From positions 1 through 55,977 of the forward strand of contig NZ_CANQTS010000015.1 of NCBI RefSeq assembly GCF_947626835.1: a stretch of 55,977 nucleotides of DNA. Direction: 5' to 3'. The stretch comes from an uncultured Acinetobacter sp. GTDB lineage: Bacteria > Pseudomonadota > Gammaproteobacteria > Pseudomonadales > Moraxellaceae. The translations under genes and the position numbers were made by a program. Position 1 is the first letter of the stretch. Every line of letters begins with the position of its first letter. The notes under the pieces were generated by a model. The model searched no databases. It was given only the letters and a program-made list of their open reading frames with translations, and had not been told where the DNA came from. Positions 19,723-29,753 of the stretch are shown piece after piece.

Positions 19723-20013
19723 ATGCTGTTTCATGTACGTATGGATGTCAACATCCCAAAAGATATGCCCGTTGAACAAGCCAATGAAATTAAAGCGGTA
19801 GAAAAGGCGTATTCACAGCAATTACAGCAACAAGGCAAATGGCGTCACATTTGGCGCATTACGGGTCAATATTCAAACATCAGTATTTTTGATGTGGACA
19901 GTAACGAAGAATTGCATACGATTTTACAAGGCTTGCCTTTGTATCCGTATATGCAGATTGAAGTGATGGCGCTGAATCGTCATCCGTCTTCAATTCGTGA
20001 AGATGACCGTTAA
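19723..20013 (+). CDS. catC: muconolactone delta-isomerase
   Basis: The product is 96 residues, exactly the size of CatC, which isomerises muconolactone to 3-oxoadipate enol-lactone. It begins MLFHVRMDVNIPKDM and contains GKWRHIWRITGQYSNISIFDV, both diagnostic of the family (a small alpha/beta-barrel decamer). A good ribosome-binding site (AAGGAG) lies before the ATG. It follows catB in the order seen in other Acinetobacter. Here, however, the next gene is catA rather than the beta-ketoadipate transferase genes. Confidence 0.95.
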   Translation: MLFHVRMDVNIPKDMPVEQANEIKAVEKAYSQQLQQQGKWRHIWRITGQYSNISIFDVDSNEELHTILQGLPLYPYMQIEVMALNRHPSSIREDDR

Positions 20014-20041
20014 TTTAAACCCTTAAATCCATTTAAAGCTT

Positions 20042-20079
20042 AAGGCTGTGTGCACGTAAAAACGTGCGCCTTTAGCCTT
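20042..20079 (+). other. intercistronic hairpin, catC-catA
   Basis: A two-part stem: AAGGCT pairs with AGCCTT outside, GCACGT pairs with ACGTGC inside, around an AAAA loop. It lies in the 147-bp gap between catC and catA and is not followed by a clean T-tract. Confidence 0.6.
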
Positions 20080-20160
20080 CTTATATCTAAAAACAAGGAA
20101 AATGGTCGCCCTCTCGCTTGTAATGCGATGAAGGCTTGCCATACAAACAGGAGTATTTGT

Positions 20161-21081
20161 ATGAATCGCCAAGACATTGATGCTTTAGTCAAAAAAATGA
20201 ACGTAGACACTGCAACCGGTCCAGTTGACCCACGTATGCAACAAATTGTGGTGCGTTTATTAGGAGATTTTTTCCAAGCCATTGAGGATTTGGACTTAAC
20301 TCAAACTGAGCTATGGAAAGGCTTAGAGTACTTTACGGACGCAGGTCAAGCCAATGAACTGGGCTTACTGGCAGCAGGTTTAGGTTTAGAACATTATTTA
20401 GATTTACGTGCTGATGAAGCCGATGCCAAAGCCGGTATCACAGGCGGTACACCACGTACCATTGAAGGACCACTTTATGTGGCCGGTGCGCCTGAATCTG
20501 TCGGATTTGCGCGCATGGATGATGGTTCTGAAGAAGGTGAAATTCCAACCTTAATTATTGAAGGCACAGTGAAAGATACCCAAGGCAATCTCATCGAAGG
20601 TGCTAAAGTTGAAATGTGGCATGCCAACCGCCTAGGCAACTATTCATTCTTTGACAAGTCACAATCAGACTTTAACTTACGTCGCAGCATTTTCACCGAT
20701 GCTCAGGGTCAATACACGGCGTTAACCACTATGCCTGTTGGCTATGGCTGCCCACCAGAAGGCACCACACAATTTGTACTGGATAAACTGGGGCGTCATG
20801 GCAACCGTCCATCACACGTTCACTACTTTGTGACTGCACCGGGTTTTCGTAAATTAACCACGCAATTTAACATTGAAGGTGATCAATACCTTTGGGATGA
20901 CTTTGCATTTGCAACACGTGAAGGTTTAGTGGCAACTGCTATTGATATCACAGATGAGGCTGAAATCGCGCGCCGTGGTTTAACTGGTCCATTTAAATAT
21001 ATTCGCTTTGACATTGAGTTAGTGCCGATGGTTGAAGGTGCACCATCAACAGACGTCGAACGTCGCCGCGCAGCTGCATAA
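20161..21081 (+). CDS. catA: catechol 1,2-dioxygenase
   Basis: I start at the ATG at 20161 (MNRQDIDAL), preceded by AGGAG; an upstream in-frame ATG at 20050 would add a stretch unlike the family. The product is 306 residues, an intradiol dioxygenase that opens catechol to cis,cis-muconate using non-haem Fe(III). The four iron ligands are readable: Tyr161 (GNYSFFD), Tyr195 (PVGYGCP), and His219 and His221 (SHVHYF). The N-terminal helical lipid-binding/dimerisation domain is present. In A. baylyi catA is, to my knowledge, a separate transcription unit; here it is embedded between catC and benA. Confidence 0.95.
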   Translation: MNRQDIDALVKKMNVDTATGPVDPRMQQIVVRLLGDFFQAIEDLDLTQTELWKGLEYFTDAGQANELGLLAAGLGLEHYLDLRADEADAKAGITGGTPRTIEGPLYVAGAPESVGFARMDDGSEEGEIPTLIIEGTVKDTQGNLIEGAKVEMWHANRLGNYSFFDKSQSDFNLRRSIFTDAQGQYTALTTMPVGYGCPPEGTTQFVLDKLGRHGNRPSHVHYFVTAPGFRKLTTQFNIEGDQYLWDDFAFATREGLVATAIDITDEAEIARRGLTGPFKYIRFDIELVPMVEGAPSTDVERRRAAA

Positions 21082-21094
21082 CACTTCAAGCCAT

Positions 21095-21119
21095 ATCGGG
21101 ATAAATCATTTATCCCGAT
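21095..21119 (+). other. intercistronic hairpin, catA-benA
   Basis: ATCGGGATAAAT and ATTTATCCCGAT are perfect 12-bp complements separated by one base (so the real loop is larger). It lies 14 bp after catA and is not followed by a T-tract. Confidence 0.65.
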
Positions 21120-21154
21120 TCACTCCCCATACTTGACCAAGTCGGAGAACGGAT

Positions 21155-22543
21155 ATGCCACGTATTCCTGTAATTAATACCAGCCATCTCGATCGTATTG
21201 ACGAATTACTTGTCGACAATTTTGAAACCGGTGAATTTAAACTTCATCGTTCAGTATTTACCGACCAAGCACTATTTGACCTTGAAATGAAATACATTTT
21301 CGAAGGCAATTGGGTGTATTTGGCACATGAAAGCCAAATTCCAAACAACAACGATTACTTTACCACCCATATTGGGCGCCAACCGATCATCATTGCACGT
21401 AACCGCAACGGTGAACTCAATGCCATGATCAATGCCTGTTCACACCGTGGTGCACAGCTTTGCCGTAATAAAAAAGGCAATAAAGCCACGTATACTTGCC
21501 CATTCCATGGTTGGACATTCAACAACTCAGGCAAACTTTTAAAAGTCAAAGACCCAACAGATGCAGGCTACTCAGACTGCTTTAATAAAGAAGGTTCACA
21601 CGACCTGACCAAAGTGGCGAAATTTGAAAGCTATAAAGGCTTCTTATTTGGTAGCTTAAACCCAGATGTTCCATCGCTTGAAGACTACTTAGGTGAAACC
21701 ACCAAAATCATCGACATGATTGTCGGTCAGTCTGAGCAAGGTTTAGAAGTGCTTCGTGGTTCATCCACCTATACCTATGAAGGTAACTGGAAACTCACCG
21801 CTGAAAATGGCGCCGATGGTTATCACGTATCGGCAGTTCACTGGAACTATGCAGCAACCACACAGCAGCGTAAAGAAAAAGAAGCCGGTGATGACATCCG
21901 CGCCATGAGCGCAGGTTCATGGGGCAAACAAGGCGGTGGTTCTTACGGCTTTGACAATGGTCATATGCTGCTTTGGACACAGTGGGCGAACCCTGAAGAT
22001 CGTCCAAACTTCCCAAAAGCGGATGAATATTCAGAAAAATTTGGTCAGGCCATGTCCAAATGGATGATCGAACGTTCACGTAACTTATGTCTGTATCCAA
22101 ACGTGTATTTGATGGATCAGTTTGGTTCTCAAATTCGTGTACTTCGCCCAATTTCAGTCAATAAAACTGAAGTGACCATTTACTGTATTGCACCTGTGGG
22201 TGAAGAGCCTGAAGCACGTACTCGCCGTATTCGCCAATACGAGGACTTCTTTAATGCTTCAGGGATGGCAACACCAGATGATTTAGAAGAATTCCGCGCC
22301 TGCCAAGCCGGTTATGCAGGTATTGAAACCCAATGGAATGACATGTGCCGTGGTTCTAAGCACTGGATTCATGGGCCTGATGAAGCAGCCAATGAAATCG
22401 GTTTGAAACCAAAACTATCTGGGATTAAAACTGAAGATGAAGGTTTATACCTTGCACAGCACCAATATTGGTTAGACATGATGAAAATCGCGATTGCCAA
22501 TGAAAAAGCACTGGCAGCATCTGTAGAAGGAGAAATGGCATGA
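21155..22543 (+). CDS. benA: benzoate 1,2-dioxygenase, large (alpha) subunit
   Basis: The product is 462 residues. The Rieske [2Fe-2S] ligands are Cys95 and His97 (CSHRGA) and Cys115 and His118 (CPFHGW). The mononuclear iron site shows Asp221, His224 and His229 in [11 protein letters not shown]. With BenB it forms the oxygenase that makes the cis-diol (1,2-dihydroxycyclohexa-3,5-diene-1-carboxylate) from benzoate, using electrons from BenC. The end overlaps benB by 4 bp (ATGA), consistent with coupled translation of the two subunits in equal amounts. Confidence 0.97.
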   Translation: MPRIPVINTSHLDRIDELLVDNFETGEFKLHRSVFTDQALFDLEMKYIFEGNWVYLAHESQIPNNNDYFTTHIGRQPIIIARNRNGELNAMINACSHRGAQLCRNKKGNKATYTCPFHGWTFNNSGKLLKVKDPTDAGYSDCFNKEGSHDLTKVAKFESYKGFLFGSLNPDVPSLEDYLGETTKIIDMIVGQSEQGLEVLRGSSTYTYEGNWKLTAENGADGYHVSAVHWNYAATTQQRKEKEAGDDIRAMSAGSWGKQGGGSYGFDNGHMLLWTQWANPEDRPNFPKADEYSEKFGQAMSKWMIERSRNLCLYPNVYLMDQFGSQIRVLRPISVNKTEVTIYCIAPVGEEPEARTRRIRQYEDFFNASGMATPDDLEEFRACQAGYAGIETQWNDMCRGSKHWIHGPDEAANEIGLKPKLSGIKTEDEGLYLAQHQYWLDMMKIAIANEKALAASVEGEMA

Positions 22544-23049
22544 ATGCTCAAACCAACTTAAACCAAGTGAGCCTAGACGCAATTTCTCAATTCCTTTTTC
22601 AAGAAGCACGTTTTTTAGATGATGAGCAATGGGATGATTGGTTAGCCTGCTACGCACCAAGCGCAACATTTTGGATGCCTTCTTGGGATGACGATGACAA
22701 ACTCACCACCGATCCACAATCTGAAATTTCCTTGATCTACTACCCGAACCGTCAAGGTTTAGAAGACCGCGTTTTTCGGATTAAAACCGAGCGTTCTTCT
22801 GCAACTATGCCGGATACACGTACAAGCCATAACATCAATAACATTGAAGTGATTGCACAAGAGGCTGACAAAGTCACCGTACGTTTTAACTGGAATACCT
22901 TGAGCTTTCGTTACAAAACCGCATACAGCTACTTTGGTATGTCACGTTATGAAATCGATTTTTCAGGTGAAAAGCCACAAATTTTAAGTAAATACGTGGT
23001 ACTGAAAAACGATTATATCAATCAAGTCATCGACATTTACCATCTGTAA
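22540..23049 (+). CDS. benB: benzoate 1,2-dioxygenase, small (beta) subunit
   Basis: The product is 169 residues, with the ring-hydroxylating beta-subunit fold signs [21 protein letters not shown] near the N-terminus (residues 17-37) and [19 protein letters not shown] sequence near the C-terminus. Beta subunits are structural and influence substrate choice. The start ATG overlaps the benA stop (ATGA), and a GGAG ribosome-binding site lies inside the end of benA. A strong 11-bp hairpin follows it. Confidence 0.96.
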   Translation: MNAQTNLNQVSLDAISQFLFQEARFLDDEQWDDWLACYAPSATFWMPSWDDDDKLTTDPQSEISLIYYPNRQGLEDRVFRIKTERSSATMPDTRTSHNINNIEVIAQEADKVTVRFNWNTLSFRYKTAYSYFGMSRYEIDFSGEKPQILSKYVVLKNDYINQVIDIYHL

Positions 23050-23070
23050 TTTGCCTCGATCACAGATTTG

Positions 23071-23098
23071 CTTCAGCCAAATGGAATTTTGGCTGAAG
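23071..23098 (+). other. intercistronic hairpin, benB-benC
   Basis: CTTCAGCCAAA and TTTGGCTGAAG form a perfect 11-bp stem with a 6-nt loop in the 86-bp gap. No strong T-run follows (TTCTCCCC), so a stabiliser or processing role is more likely than termination. Confidence 0.65.
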
Positions 23099-23123
23099 TT
23101 CTCCCCAGTTTAAGAGTTTTTAA

Positions 23124-24152
<1,029 letters not shown>

Positions 24153-24165
24153 TTCGGAGCGCATT

Positions 24166-24945
24166 ATGTCAAAAAGATTTGAACATAAAGTCGTGATTGT
24201 GACGGGTGCTGCTCAAGGCATTGGTCGTGGGGTTGCATTACAAGTAGCAAGCGAAGGTGCTCAAGTAGTATTGGCTGATTTTTCAGACTATGTGGATGAT
24301 GTACTTACAGAAATCACCCATGCAGGCGGTCAAGCGGTTGTGATGAAAGCCAACTTAGAGACTTTCTCGGGTGCAGAATCTGTGGTAGCAAAAGCAGTTG
24401 CAACCTATGGTCGTGTAGATGTGCTCATCAATAACGTTGGTGGTGCAATTTGGATGAAGCCTTTTGATGCATTTTCTGAAGAAGAAATCATCAAAGAAGT
24501 CAATCGCTCATTGTTCCCAACATTGTGGTGCTGCCGTGCCGTACTGCCTGAAATGATCAAGAATCAAAAGGGTACAATTGTAAATGTGTCATCCATTGCC
24601 ACGCGTGGTATTCACCGTGTGCCTTACTCAGCTGCCAAAGGCGGCGTCAATGCTTTAACTGCCTCGCTTGCATTTGAACATGCAAAAGATGGGATCCGTG
24701 TCAATGCTGTTGCCACAGGTGGTACACAAGCGCCTCCTCGTAAAGTGCCTCGCAATGCCAATCCTTTGACTGAGGATGAAAAGCAATGGATGCAAGACGT
24801 GGTCGATCAAACCATTGAGCGTAGTTTTATGCGACGCTACGGCACGATTCAAGAGCAAGTCAATGCGATTGTCTTTCTTGCCTCAGATGAGTCTTCTTAT
24901 ATGACAGGTACGGTAGTGCCTGTAGGTGGCGGTGATCAGGGTTAA
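24166..24945 (+). CDS. benD: benzoate cis-diol dehydrogenase
   Basis: I choose the ATG at 24166 (MSKRFEHKVVIVTG), preceded by CGGAGC; the frame opens earlier at 24130, but that would overlap benC and add residues the family lacks. The product is 259 residues, a short-chain dehydrogenase with the NAD-binding GAAQGIGRG motif and the YSAAK catalytic Tyr-x3-Lys. It oxidises and decarboxylates the benzoate cis-diol to catechol. Its last codons form the first arm of a terminator-like hairpin (24932-24960). Confidence 0.95.
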   Translation: MSKRFEHKVVIVTGAAQGIGRGVALQVASEGAQVVLADFSDYVDDVLTEITHAGGQAVVMKANLETFSGAESVVAKAVATYGRVDVLINNVGGAIWMKPFDAFSEEEIIKEVNRSLFPTLWCCRAVLPEMIKNQKGTIVNVSSIATRGIHRVPYSAAKGGVNALTASLAFEHAKDGIRVNAVATGGTQAPPRKVPRNANPLTEDEKQWMQDVVDQTIERSFMRRYGTIQEQVNAIVFLASDESSYMTGTVVPVGGGDQG

Positions 24946-24960
24946 ATCTGATCACTTTTT
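24932..24960 (+). terminator. terminator-like hairpin overlapping the benD stop
   Basis: GTGATCAG (24932-24939) and CTGATCAC (24948-24955) are followed at once by TTTTT. The benD stop codon lies in the loop. As a rho-independent terminator it would cut transcription before benE, at least partly, and translation of benD to its end would affect its folding. Confidence 0.7.
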
Positions 24961-24989
24961 AAGCACATTGTTGCAAGGAGGCAGAAACA

Positions 24990-26210
24990 ATGACAACCCT
25001 ATTGCAAGACTTAAAAAAAGATTGGTCAATTTCAGCCACGGTGGCAGGATTTTTAGCCGTGCTGATTTCCTATGCAGGCCCCTTGATCATTCTTTTTCAA
25101 GCCGCTCAAAATGCCCAAGTGCCTCCTGATATGTTGATTTCATGGATATGGGGAATCTCAATTGGTGCAGCTGTAGCCGGTATATGGCTATCGCTTAGGT
25201 TTAAAGTCCCGATCGTCACGGCGTGGTCAGCGCCAGGTACGGCTTTATTGGTGACTCTTTTTCCAAGCTTATCTGTAAATGAAGCTGTGGCGGCTTACAT
25301 CATGTCTGCGCTGGTGATGTTTATTATTGGTATCAGTGGGTATTTTGACAAGCTGCTACAGCTTATTCCGCAATCAATTGCAGCTGGCATGATGGCTGGT
25401 ATTTTATTTCAGTTTGGTTTAGGACTGTTTAGTGCCTCAGCACATATGCCGTGGATTGTACTGAGCATGTTATTGGTGTTTTTGCTGAGTAAACGTTTAG
25501 CGCCACGCTATAGCATGCTTTGGGTACTGGCCAGTGGTGTTGTTTTAAGCCTATTGCTCGGTCATATGAATCCAATCACATGGAATTTTCAACTGGCTAT
25601 ACCGCAATTGATTGTGCCTGAGTTTACTTGGAATGCCCTATTTAACTTAACCATTCCATTAGTTTTAGTCAGTTTGACAGGACAATTTTTACCCGGCATG
25701 TCCATTTTAAAACTCAGTGGATATGAGGTAGCAGCCAAACCGATTATTGCAACCACAAGTATTGTTTCTATGGCGGTCGCCTGCGTTGGTGGCATTAGCA
25801 TCGTATTGGCTTCAATTACTGCTGCGTTATGTACCGGCAAAGATGCGCATGAGTTGACCCATAAACGCTATATCGCAGGCATTGCAAATGGGGTGTTTTA
25901 CATTTTAGGTGGCTTATTTGCCGGCAGCATTGTGATGTTATTTAGTCTATTACCCAAAGAGCTGGTGGCAGCTCTTGCAGGTTTAGCCCTCCTAGGTGCA
26001 ATTGGCCACAACATTACACTGGCCATGGGTCATGAATCACAACGTGACGCAGCCCTCATCACATTTTTGACCACTGCTTCTGGCATGCATTTTTTAGGCT
26101 TGAGTTCGGTATTTTGGGGCATTTGCATCGGCATGATTGCACATTTGATCTTAAGAAAACCGCAAAGCTCAAGTGGTTTAAGCACATCAACACACCCTTC
26201 TAAAAGTTAA
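24990..26210 (+). CDS. benE: benzoate/H+ symporter BenE family
   Basis: The product is 406 residues with about 10-12 hydrophobic segments and is typical of the BenE family (inner-membrane benzoate transport). It opens DLKKDWSISATVAGFLAVLIS and contains SAPGTALLVTL and GHNITLAMGHE. The ribosome-binding site AAGGAGG before the ATG is excellent, which could offset weak read-through of the terminator-like hairpin just upstream. With the BenK-like transporter the cluster has two unrelated benzoate importers. Confidence 0.93.
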   Translation: MTTLLQDLKKDWSISATVAGFLAVLISYAGPLIILFQAAQNAQVPPDMLISWIWGISIGAAVAGIWLSLRFKVPIVTAWSAPGTALLVTLFPSLSVNEAVAAYIMSALVMFIIGISGYFDKLLQLIPQSIAAGMMAGILFQFGLGLFSASAHMPWIVLSMLLVFLLSKRLAPRYSMLWVLASGVVLSLLLGHMNPITWNFQLAIPQLIVPEFTWNALFNLTIPLVLVSLTGQFLPGMSILKLSGYEVAAKPIIATTSIVSMAVACVGGISIVLASITAALCTGKDAHELTHKRYIAGIANGVFYILGGLFAGSIVMLFSLLPKELVAALAGLALLGAIGHNITLAMGHESQRDAALITFLTTASGMHFLGLSSVFWGICIGMIAHLILRKPQSSSGLSTSTHPSKS

Positions 26211-26237
26211 CTGGCAACCTTTGCTCTAGGAAATTCT

Positions 26238-26909
26238 ATGATTGATAAAAGCACAGCGTCTTTAACCGAAGCGCTCTCCCAAATTAAAGATGGTTCAACC
26301 ATCATGATTGGTGGTTTTGGTACTGCAGGTCAACCTGCTGAACTGATTGATGGTCTGATTGCACTTGGCATCAAAGATCTCGTGATCGTCAACAATAACG
26401 CAGGCAATGGCGACTATGGTCTAGCCAAACTCTTAAAAGCGGGTGCAGTTCGTAAAATCATCTGCTCTTTCCCGCGTCAGTCAGATTCTTGGGTTTTTGA
26501 TGAACTGTATCGGGCAGGCAAAATTGAATTAGAACTTGTACCACAAGGTAACTTGGCATGTCGTATTCAAGCAGCAGGCATGGGTCTAGGTCCGATTTAT
26601 ACCCCGACAGGTTTTGGTACTTTGCTCGCAGAAGGGAAACCAACCATGAACTATGAAGGCAAAGACTACGTTTTAGAACACCCAATTAAAGCCGATTTTG
26701 CCCTAATTAAAGCACATCAAGGCGACCGTTGGGGCAACTTGGTATATCGCAAATCTGCACGTAACTTCGGTCCAATCATGGCCATGGCAGCAGACGTGAC
26801 CATTGCACAAGTCTCTGAAGTGGTTGAACTGGGTGCATTAGACCCTGAACACATCATCACCGCGGGCATTTTTGTACAACACGTCGTACAAGTTACACCA
26901 GCACAGTAA
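26238..26909 (+). CDS. catI: 3-oxoadipate CoA-transferase, alpha subunit
   Basis: The product is 223 residues, a family I CoA-transferase A subunit with the ESIMIGGFG-like loop TIMIGGFGTAGQP (residues 20-32) and the MGLGPIYTPTGFGT region. With the beta subunit it moves CoA from succinyl-CoA to 3-oxoadipate. It is only 21 bp from the next gene. The pcaI paralogue of the protocatechuate branch is nearly identical in function, so the cat name rests on context. Confidence 0.93.
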   Translation: MIDKSTASLTEALSQIKDGSTIMIGGFGTAGQPAELIDGLIALGIKDLVIVNNNAGNGDYGLAKLLKAGAVRKIICSFPRQSDSWVFDELYRAGKIELELVPQGNLACRIQAAGMGLGPIYTPTGFGTLLAEGKPTMNYEGKDYVLEHPIKADFALIKAHQGDRWGNLVYRKSARNFGPIMAMAADVTIAQVSEVVELGALDPEHIITAGIFVQHVVQVTPAQ

Positions 26910-26930
26910 GCACGGATAAGGAGAAAACCA

Positions 26931-27581
26931 ATGAGCTATACCAAACTGACCCGTGACCAAATTGCTGAGCGTGTTGCACAAGATATTCCTGATGGCGCTT
27001 ATGTCAATTTAGGCATTGGCTTACCCACCAAAATTTCGAGCTATTTACCTTCAGATAAAGATGTATTTTTGCATTCTGAAAATGGCTTGCTGGCATTTGG
27101 TCCACCACCTGCCGAAGAAGAGCGTGATCCTGAATTGATTAATGCGGGTAAAGAATTTGTCACTTTGCTCGAAGGCGGCGCTTTCTTTCACCACGGTGAT
27201 TCATTTGCCATGATGCGTGGCGGTCACTTAGATATTGCTGTACTGGGTGCATTTCAAGTGGCACAAAATGGCGACCTTGCCAATTGGCACACAGGTGCAC
27301 CTGATGCGATTCCTGCTGTGGGTGGCGCGATGGATTTGGCCGTCGGTGCTAAAAAAGTTTTTATCACCACCGATCATGTGACCAAAAAAGGCGAGCCCAA
27401 AATTGTAGCTGAGCTGTCTTACCCTGCAACAGGCTTAAAATGTGTCGATCGTATTTACACTGACCTGTGTGTGATTGATGTGACCGGTGACGGCATGAAA
27501 GTGATTGAAAAAGTTGAAGGATTGTCTTTTGATGAATTGCAAGCCATGACGGGTGCAACGCTGATTGATGCCACAATTTAA
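26931..27581 (+). CDS. catJ: 3-oxoadipate CoA-transferase, beta subunit
   Basis: The product is 216 residues. It has the catalytic glutamate motif SENGLL (residues 50-55), in which Glu carries the acyl-CoA intermediate, and the GIGLPTK substrate loop. A strong ribosome-binding site (AAGGAGA) lies before the ATG. It pairs with the alpha subunit encoded 21 bp upstream. A rho-independent-type terminator follows 14 bp after its stop. Confidence 0.93.
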   Translation: MSYTKLTRDQIAERVAQDIPDGAYVNLGIGLPTKISSYLPSDKDVFLHSENGLLAFGPPPAEEERDPELINAGKEFVTLLEGGAFFHHGDSFAMMRGGHLDIAVLGAFQVAQNGDLANWHTGAPDAIPAVGGAMDLAVGAKKVFITTDHVTKKGEPKIVAELSYPATGLKCVDRIYTDLCVIDVTGDGMKVIEKVEGLSFDELQAMTGATLIDATI

Positions 27582-27595
27582 TCAAGTTTCCTCTT

Positions 27596-27640
27596 AAGAG
27601 GGGTACAAAATACATTTTAGCCGTATCCCTCTTTCTTTTT
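27596..27640 (+). terminator. internal terminator-like hairpin, catJ-catF
   Basis: AAGAGGGGTAC (27596-27606) pairs with GTATCCCTCTT (27623-27633), eleven pairs with one G-T, followed by TCTTTTTATTTT. It sits inside the catabolic run and should reduce expression of catF and catD, or mark a second promoter before catF. Confidence 0.65.
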
Positions 27641-27665
27641 ATTTTAAATTAAAATTGAATAAATC

Positions 27666-28874
27666 ATGATGAAAAATGCCTATATTATTGATGCCATCCG
27701 TACACCCTTTGGTCGTTATGCCGGTGGTTTAGCTTCTGTACGTGCTGATGATTTGGGTGCTGTACCACTCAAAGCGCTCATGGAACGCAACCCAAATATT
27801 AACTGGGAACAGGTTGACGATATTATTTACGGCTGTGCGAATCAAGCAGGCGAAGATAACCGTAACGTGGGGCGTATGTCCGCCCTGCTTGCCGGTGTGC
27901 CTTACCAAGTGCCTGCAACCACAGTTAATCGTTTATGTGGTTCATCTTTGGATGCTATAGCGATAGCAGCACGTGCCATTAAAGCCGGCGAAGCTGACTT
28001 AATTGTGGCAGGTGGTGTGGAAAGCATGTCACGTGCTCCTTTAGTGATGGGCAAGCCAGAAGCAGCCTATGGTCGCAACCAAAAACTCGAAGACACCACC
28101 ATGGGTTGGCGCTTTATCAATCCAAAACTCAAAGAATTGTATGGTGTAGACAGCATGCCGCAAACGGCTGAAAACCTAGCCGAACAATTTAACATCAGCC
28201 GCGAAGATCAAGACACATTTGCCTTCAACAGCCAACAACGCACCGCTACTGCTCAAGGCAAAGGTTTTTTTAATAAAGAAATCGTTGCCGTTGAAATTCC
28301 ACAGCGTAAAGGCGCACCAATCATTATTGATACAGACGAGCATCCACGTGCATCGACTACTTTAGAAGGCTTAAACAAGCTTAAACCTGTGGTCAAAGCT
28401 GATGGTAGCATTACAGCCGGTAATGCCTCAGGCATTAATGATGGTGCAGCTGCAATCTTGATTGCCTCGGATAATGCGGTTGCAACATACAATCTGAAAC
28501 CACGCGCCAAAATCATTGCTGCAACAGTGGTGGGTGTTGAACCCCGCATTATGGGCTTTGGTCCTGCACCCGCTATTAAAAAACTCCTTGCTCAAACCGG
28601 TTTAACGCTTGAGCAAATGGATGTGATCGAATTAAACGAAGCATTTTCAGCGCAGGCACTTTCTGTAATGCGTGATTTGGGTCTTGCCGATGATGAAGTG
28701 CGTGTTAACCCGAACGGTGGTGCCATTGCCTTGGGTCATCCACTCGGTGCATCGGGTGCGCGTTTGGTGATCACCGCACTGAATCAGCTTGAAGCAACAG
28801 GTAGTCAATATGCGCTTTGCTCAATGTGTATTGGGGTCGGTCAAGGCATCGCTTTGATGATTGAACGCGTTTAA
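27666..28874 (+). CDS. catF: 3-oxoadipyl-CoA thiolase
   Basis: The product is 402 residues, of the thiolase family, cleaving 3-oxoadipyl-CoA to succinyl-CoA and acetyl-CoA. Active-site residues are visible: the nucleophile Cys in [11 protein letters not shown] (about residue 90), His in [10 protein letters not shown] (about 358) and Cys in [10 protein letters not shown] (about 388). [17 protein letters not shown] is the usual PcaF/CatF opening. Two ATGs stand in a row at 27666; the ribosome-binding site is poor, unlike the other genes of the run. Confidence 0.94.
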   Translation: MMKNAYIIDAIRTPFGRYAGGLASVRADDLGAVPLKALMERNPNINWEQVDDIIYGCANQAGEDNRNVGRMSALLAGVPYQVPATTVNRLCGSSLDAIAIAARAIKAGEADLIVAGGVESMSRAPLVMGKPEAAYGRNQKLEDTTMGWRFINPKLKELYGVDSMPQTAENLAEQFNISREDQDTFAFNSQQRTATAQGKGFFNKEIVAVEIPQRKGAPIIIDTDEHPRASTTLEGLNKLKPVVKADGSITAGNASGINDGAAAILIASDNAVATYNLKPRAKIIAATVVGVEPRIMGFGPAPAIKKLLAQTGLTLEQMDVIELNEAFSAQALSVMRDLGLADDEVRVNPNGGAIALGHPLGASGARLVITALNQLEATGSQYALCSMCIGVGQGIALMIERV

Positions 28875-28883
28875 CTATTTAAA

Positions 28884-28921
28884 AATCCCCTTCCTTTAAT
28901 AGAGGAAGGTTGGGAGGGATT
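28884..28921 (+). promoter_or_regulatory. hairpin covering the catD ribosome-binding site
   Basis: CCTTCCT (28889-28895) pairs with AGGAAGG (28903-28909), and an outer AATCC-GGATT pairing extends the stem so that the GGGAGGG Shine-Dalgarno of catD (28912-28918) falls in or next to the structure. It could limit catD translation unless ribosomes arrive from catF. Confidence 0.45.
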
Positions 28922-28923
28922 CA

Positions 28924-29709
28924 ATGCCAAAATTTACATCTCACAATGCAGATATTTATTACCAAACTTTTGGTGATTCAAGCCATCCTGCACTGATTTT
29001 CTCTAATTCTTTAGGGACAAATCTCAGCATGTGGCAAGCACAAATTGAAGTGTTTAGCCAAGATTATTTTGTGATTTGTTATGACACACGTGGACATGGT
29101 GCATCTACAGCACCTCAAGGCCCCTATACGATTGAACAATTGGCTCAAGATGTGGTGAATTTATTGGATCACCTAAATATTGAAAAAGCAGCTTTTTGCG
29201 GTATTTCAATGGGTGGTTTAACAGGTCAATGGCTTGCCATTCATCACGCAAAGCGTTTTAGTCATATTGTTGTATGTAATACAGCAGCCAAAATTGGTCA
29301 AGAACAGGCTTGGTTGGATCGCGCATCTTTGGTTCGTGAACAAGGTTTAGCACCGATCGCATCAACCGCTGCAGGCCGTTGGTTTACTGAAGCCTTTGTA
29401 CAAAGCAACCCAGATATCGTTGCAAAACTTTCAAACGACTTAGGTGCTGGCAGCCCCGAAGGTTATGCAAGTTGCTGTGAAGCTTTGGCAAAGGCGGATG
29501 TACGTGAGCAGTTAAAACAGATTAATGTTCCAATCCTTATTGTGGCAGGTCAACAAGACCCGATTACCACCGTTGCAGATGGTGAATTTATGCAACAAGG
29601 CATTGCAGGTAGCCAACTTTTTGAAATTAACGCCTCGCACATTTCCAATATTGAGCAAGCTGAATGTTTTAATCGGGCAGTACATGATTTTATAACCACA
29701 ACGTCTTAA
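28924..29709 (+). CDS. catD: 3-oxoadipate enol-lactonase
   Basis: The product is 261 residues, an alpha/beta hydrolase with nucleophile Ser in GISMGG (about residue 98), an Asp in VAGQQDPIT (about 213) and His in NASHISNIEQ (about 240). It hydrolyses 3-oxoadipate enol-lactone to 3-oxoadipate, the step after CatC. It is the last gene of the run and is followed by a strong terminator. The paralogue PcaD has the same chemistry, so the cat name is contextual. Confidence 0.92.
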   Translation: MPKFTSHNADIYYQTFGDSSHPALIFSNSLGTNLSMWQAQIEVFSQDYFVICYDTRGHGASTAPQGPYTIEQLAQDVVNLLDHLNIEKAAFCGISMGGLTGQWLAIHHAKRFSHIVVCNTAAKIGQEQAWLDRASLVREQGLAPIASTAAGRWFTEAFVQSNPDIVAKLSNDLGAGSPEGYASCCEALAKADVREQLKQINVPILIVAGQQDPITTVADGEFMQQGIAGSQLFEINASHISNIEQAECFNRAVHDFITTTS

Positions 29710-29719
29710 TATAAGATAG

Positions 29720-29748
29720 AAAAAATCCCCAACATTTGGGGATTTTTT
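29720..29748. terminator. bidirectional terminator between catD and the valine operon
   Basis: AATCCCCAA and TTGGGGATT arms flanked by A and T runs on both sides. It serves catD (plus) and the 3-hydroxyisobutyryl-CoA hydrolase gene (minus, ending at 29754). Confidence 0.85.
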
Positions 29749-29753
29749 TATTT

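Noticed and set aside
21795..22669. Several minus-strand frames opposite benA and benB
   Set aside because: Antisense shadows of well-supported genes, without ribosome-binding sites or family signals.
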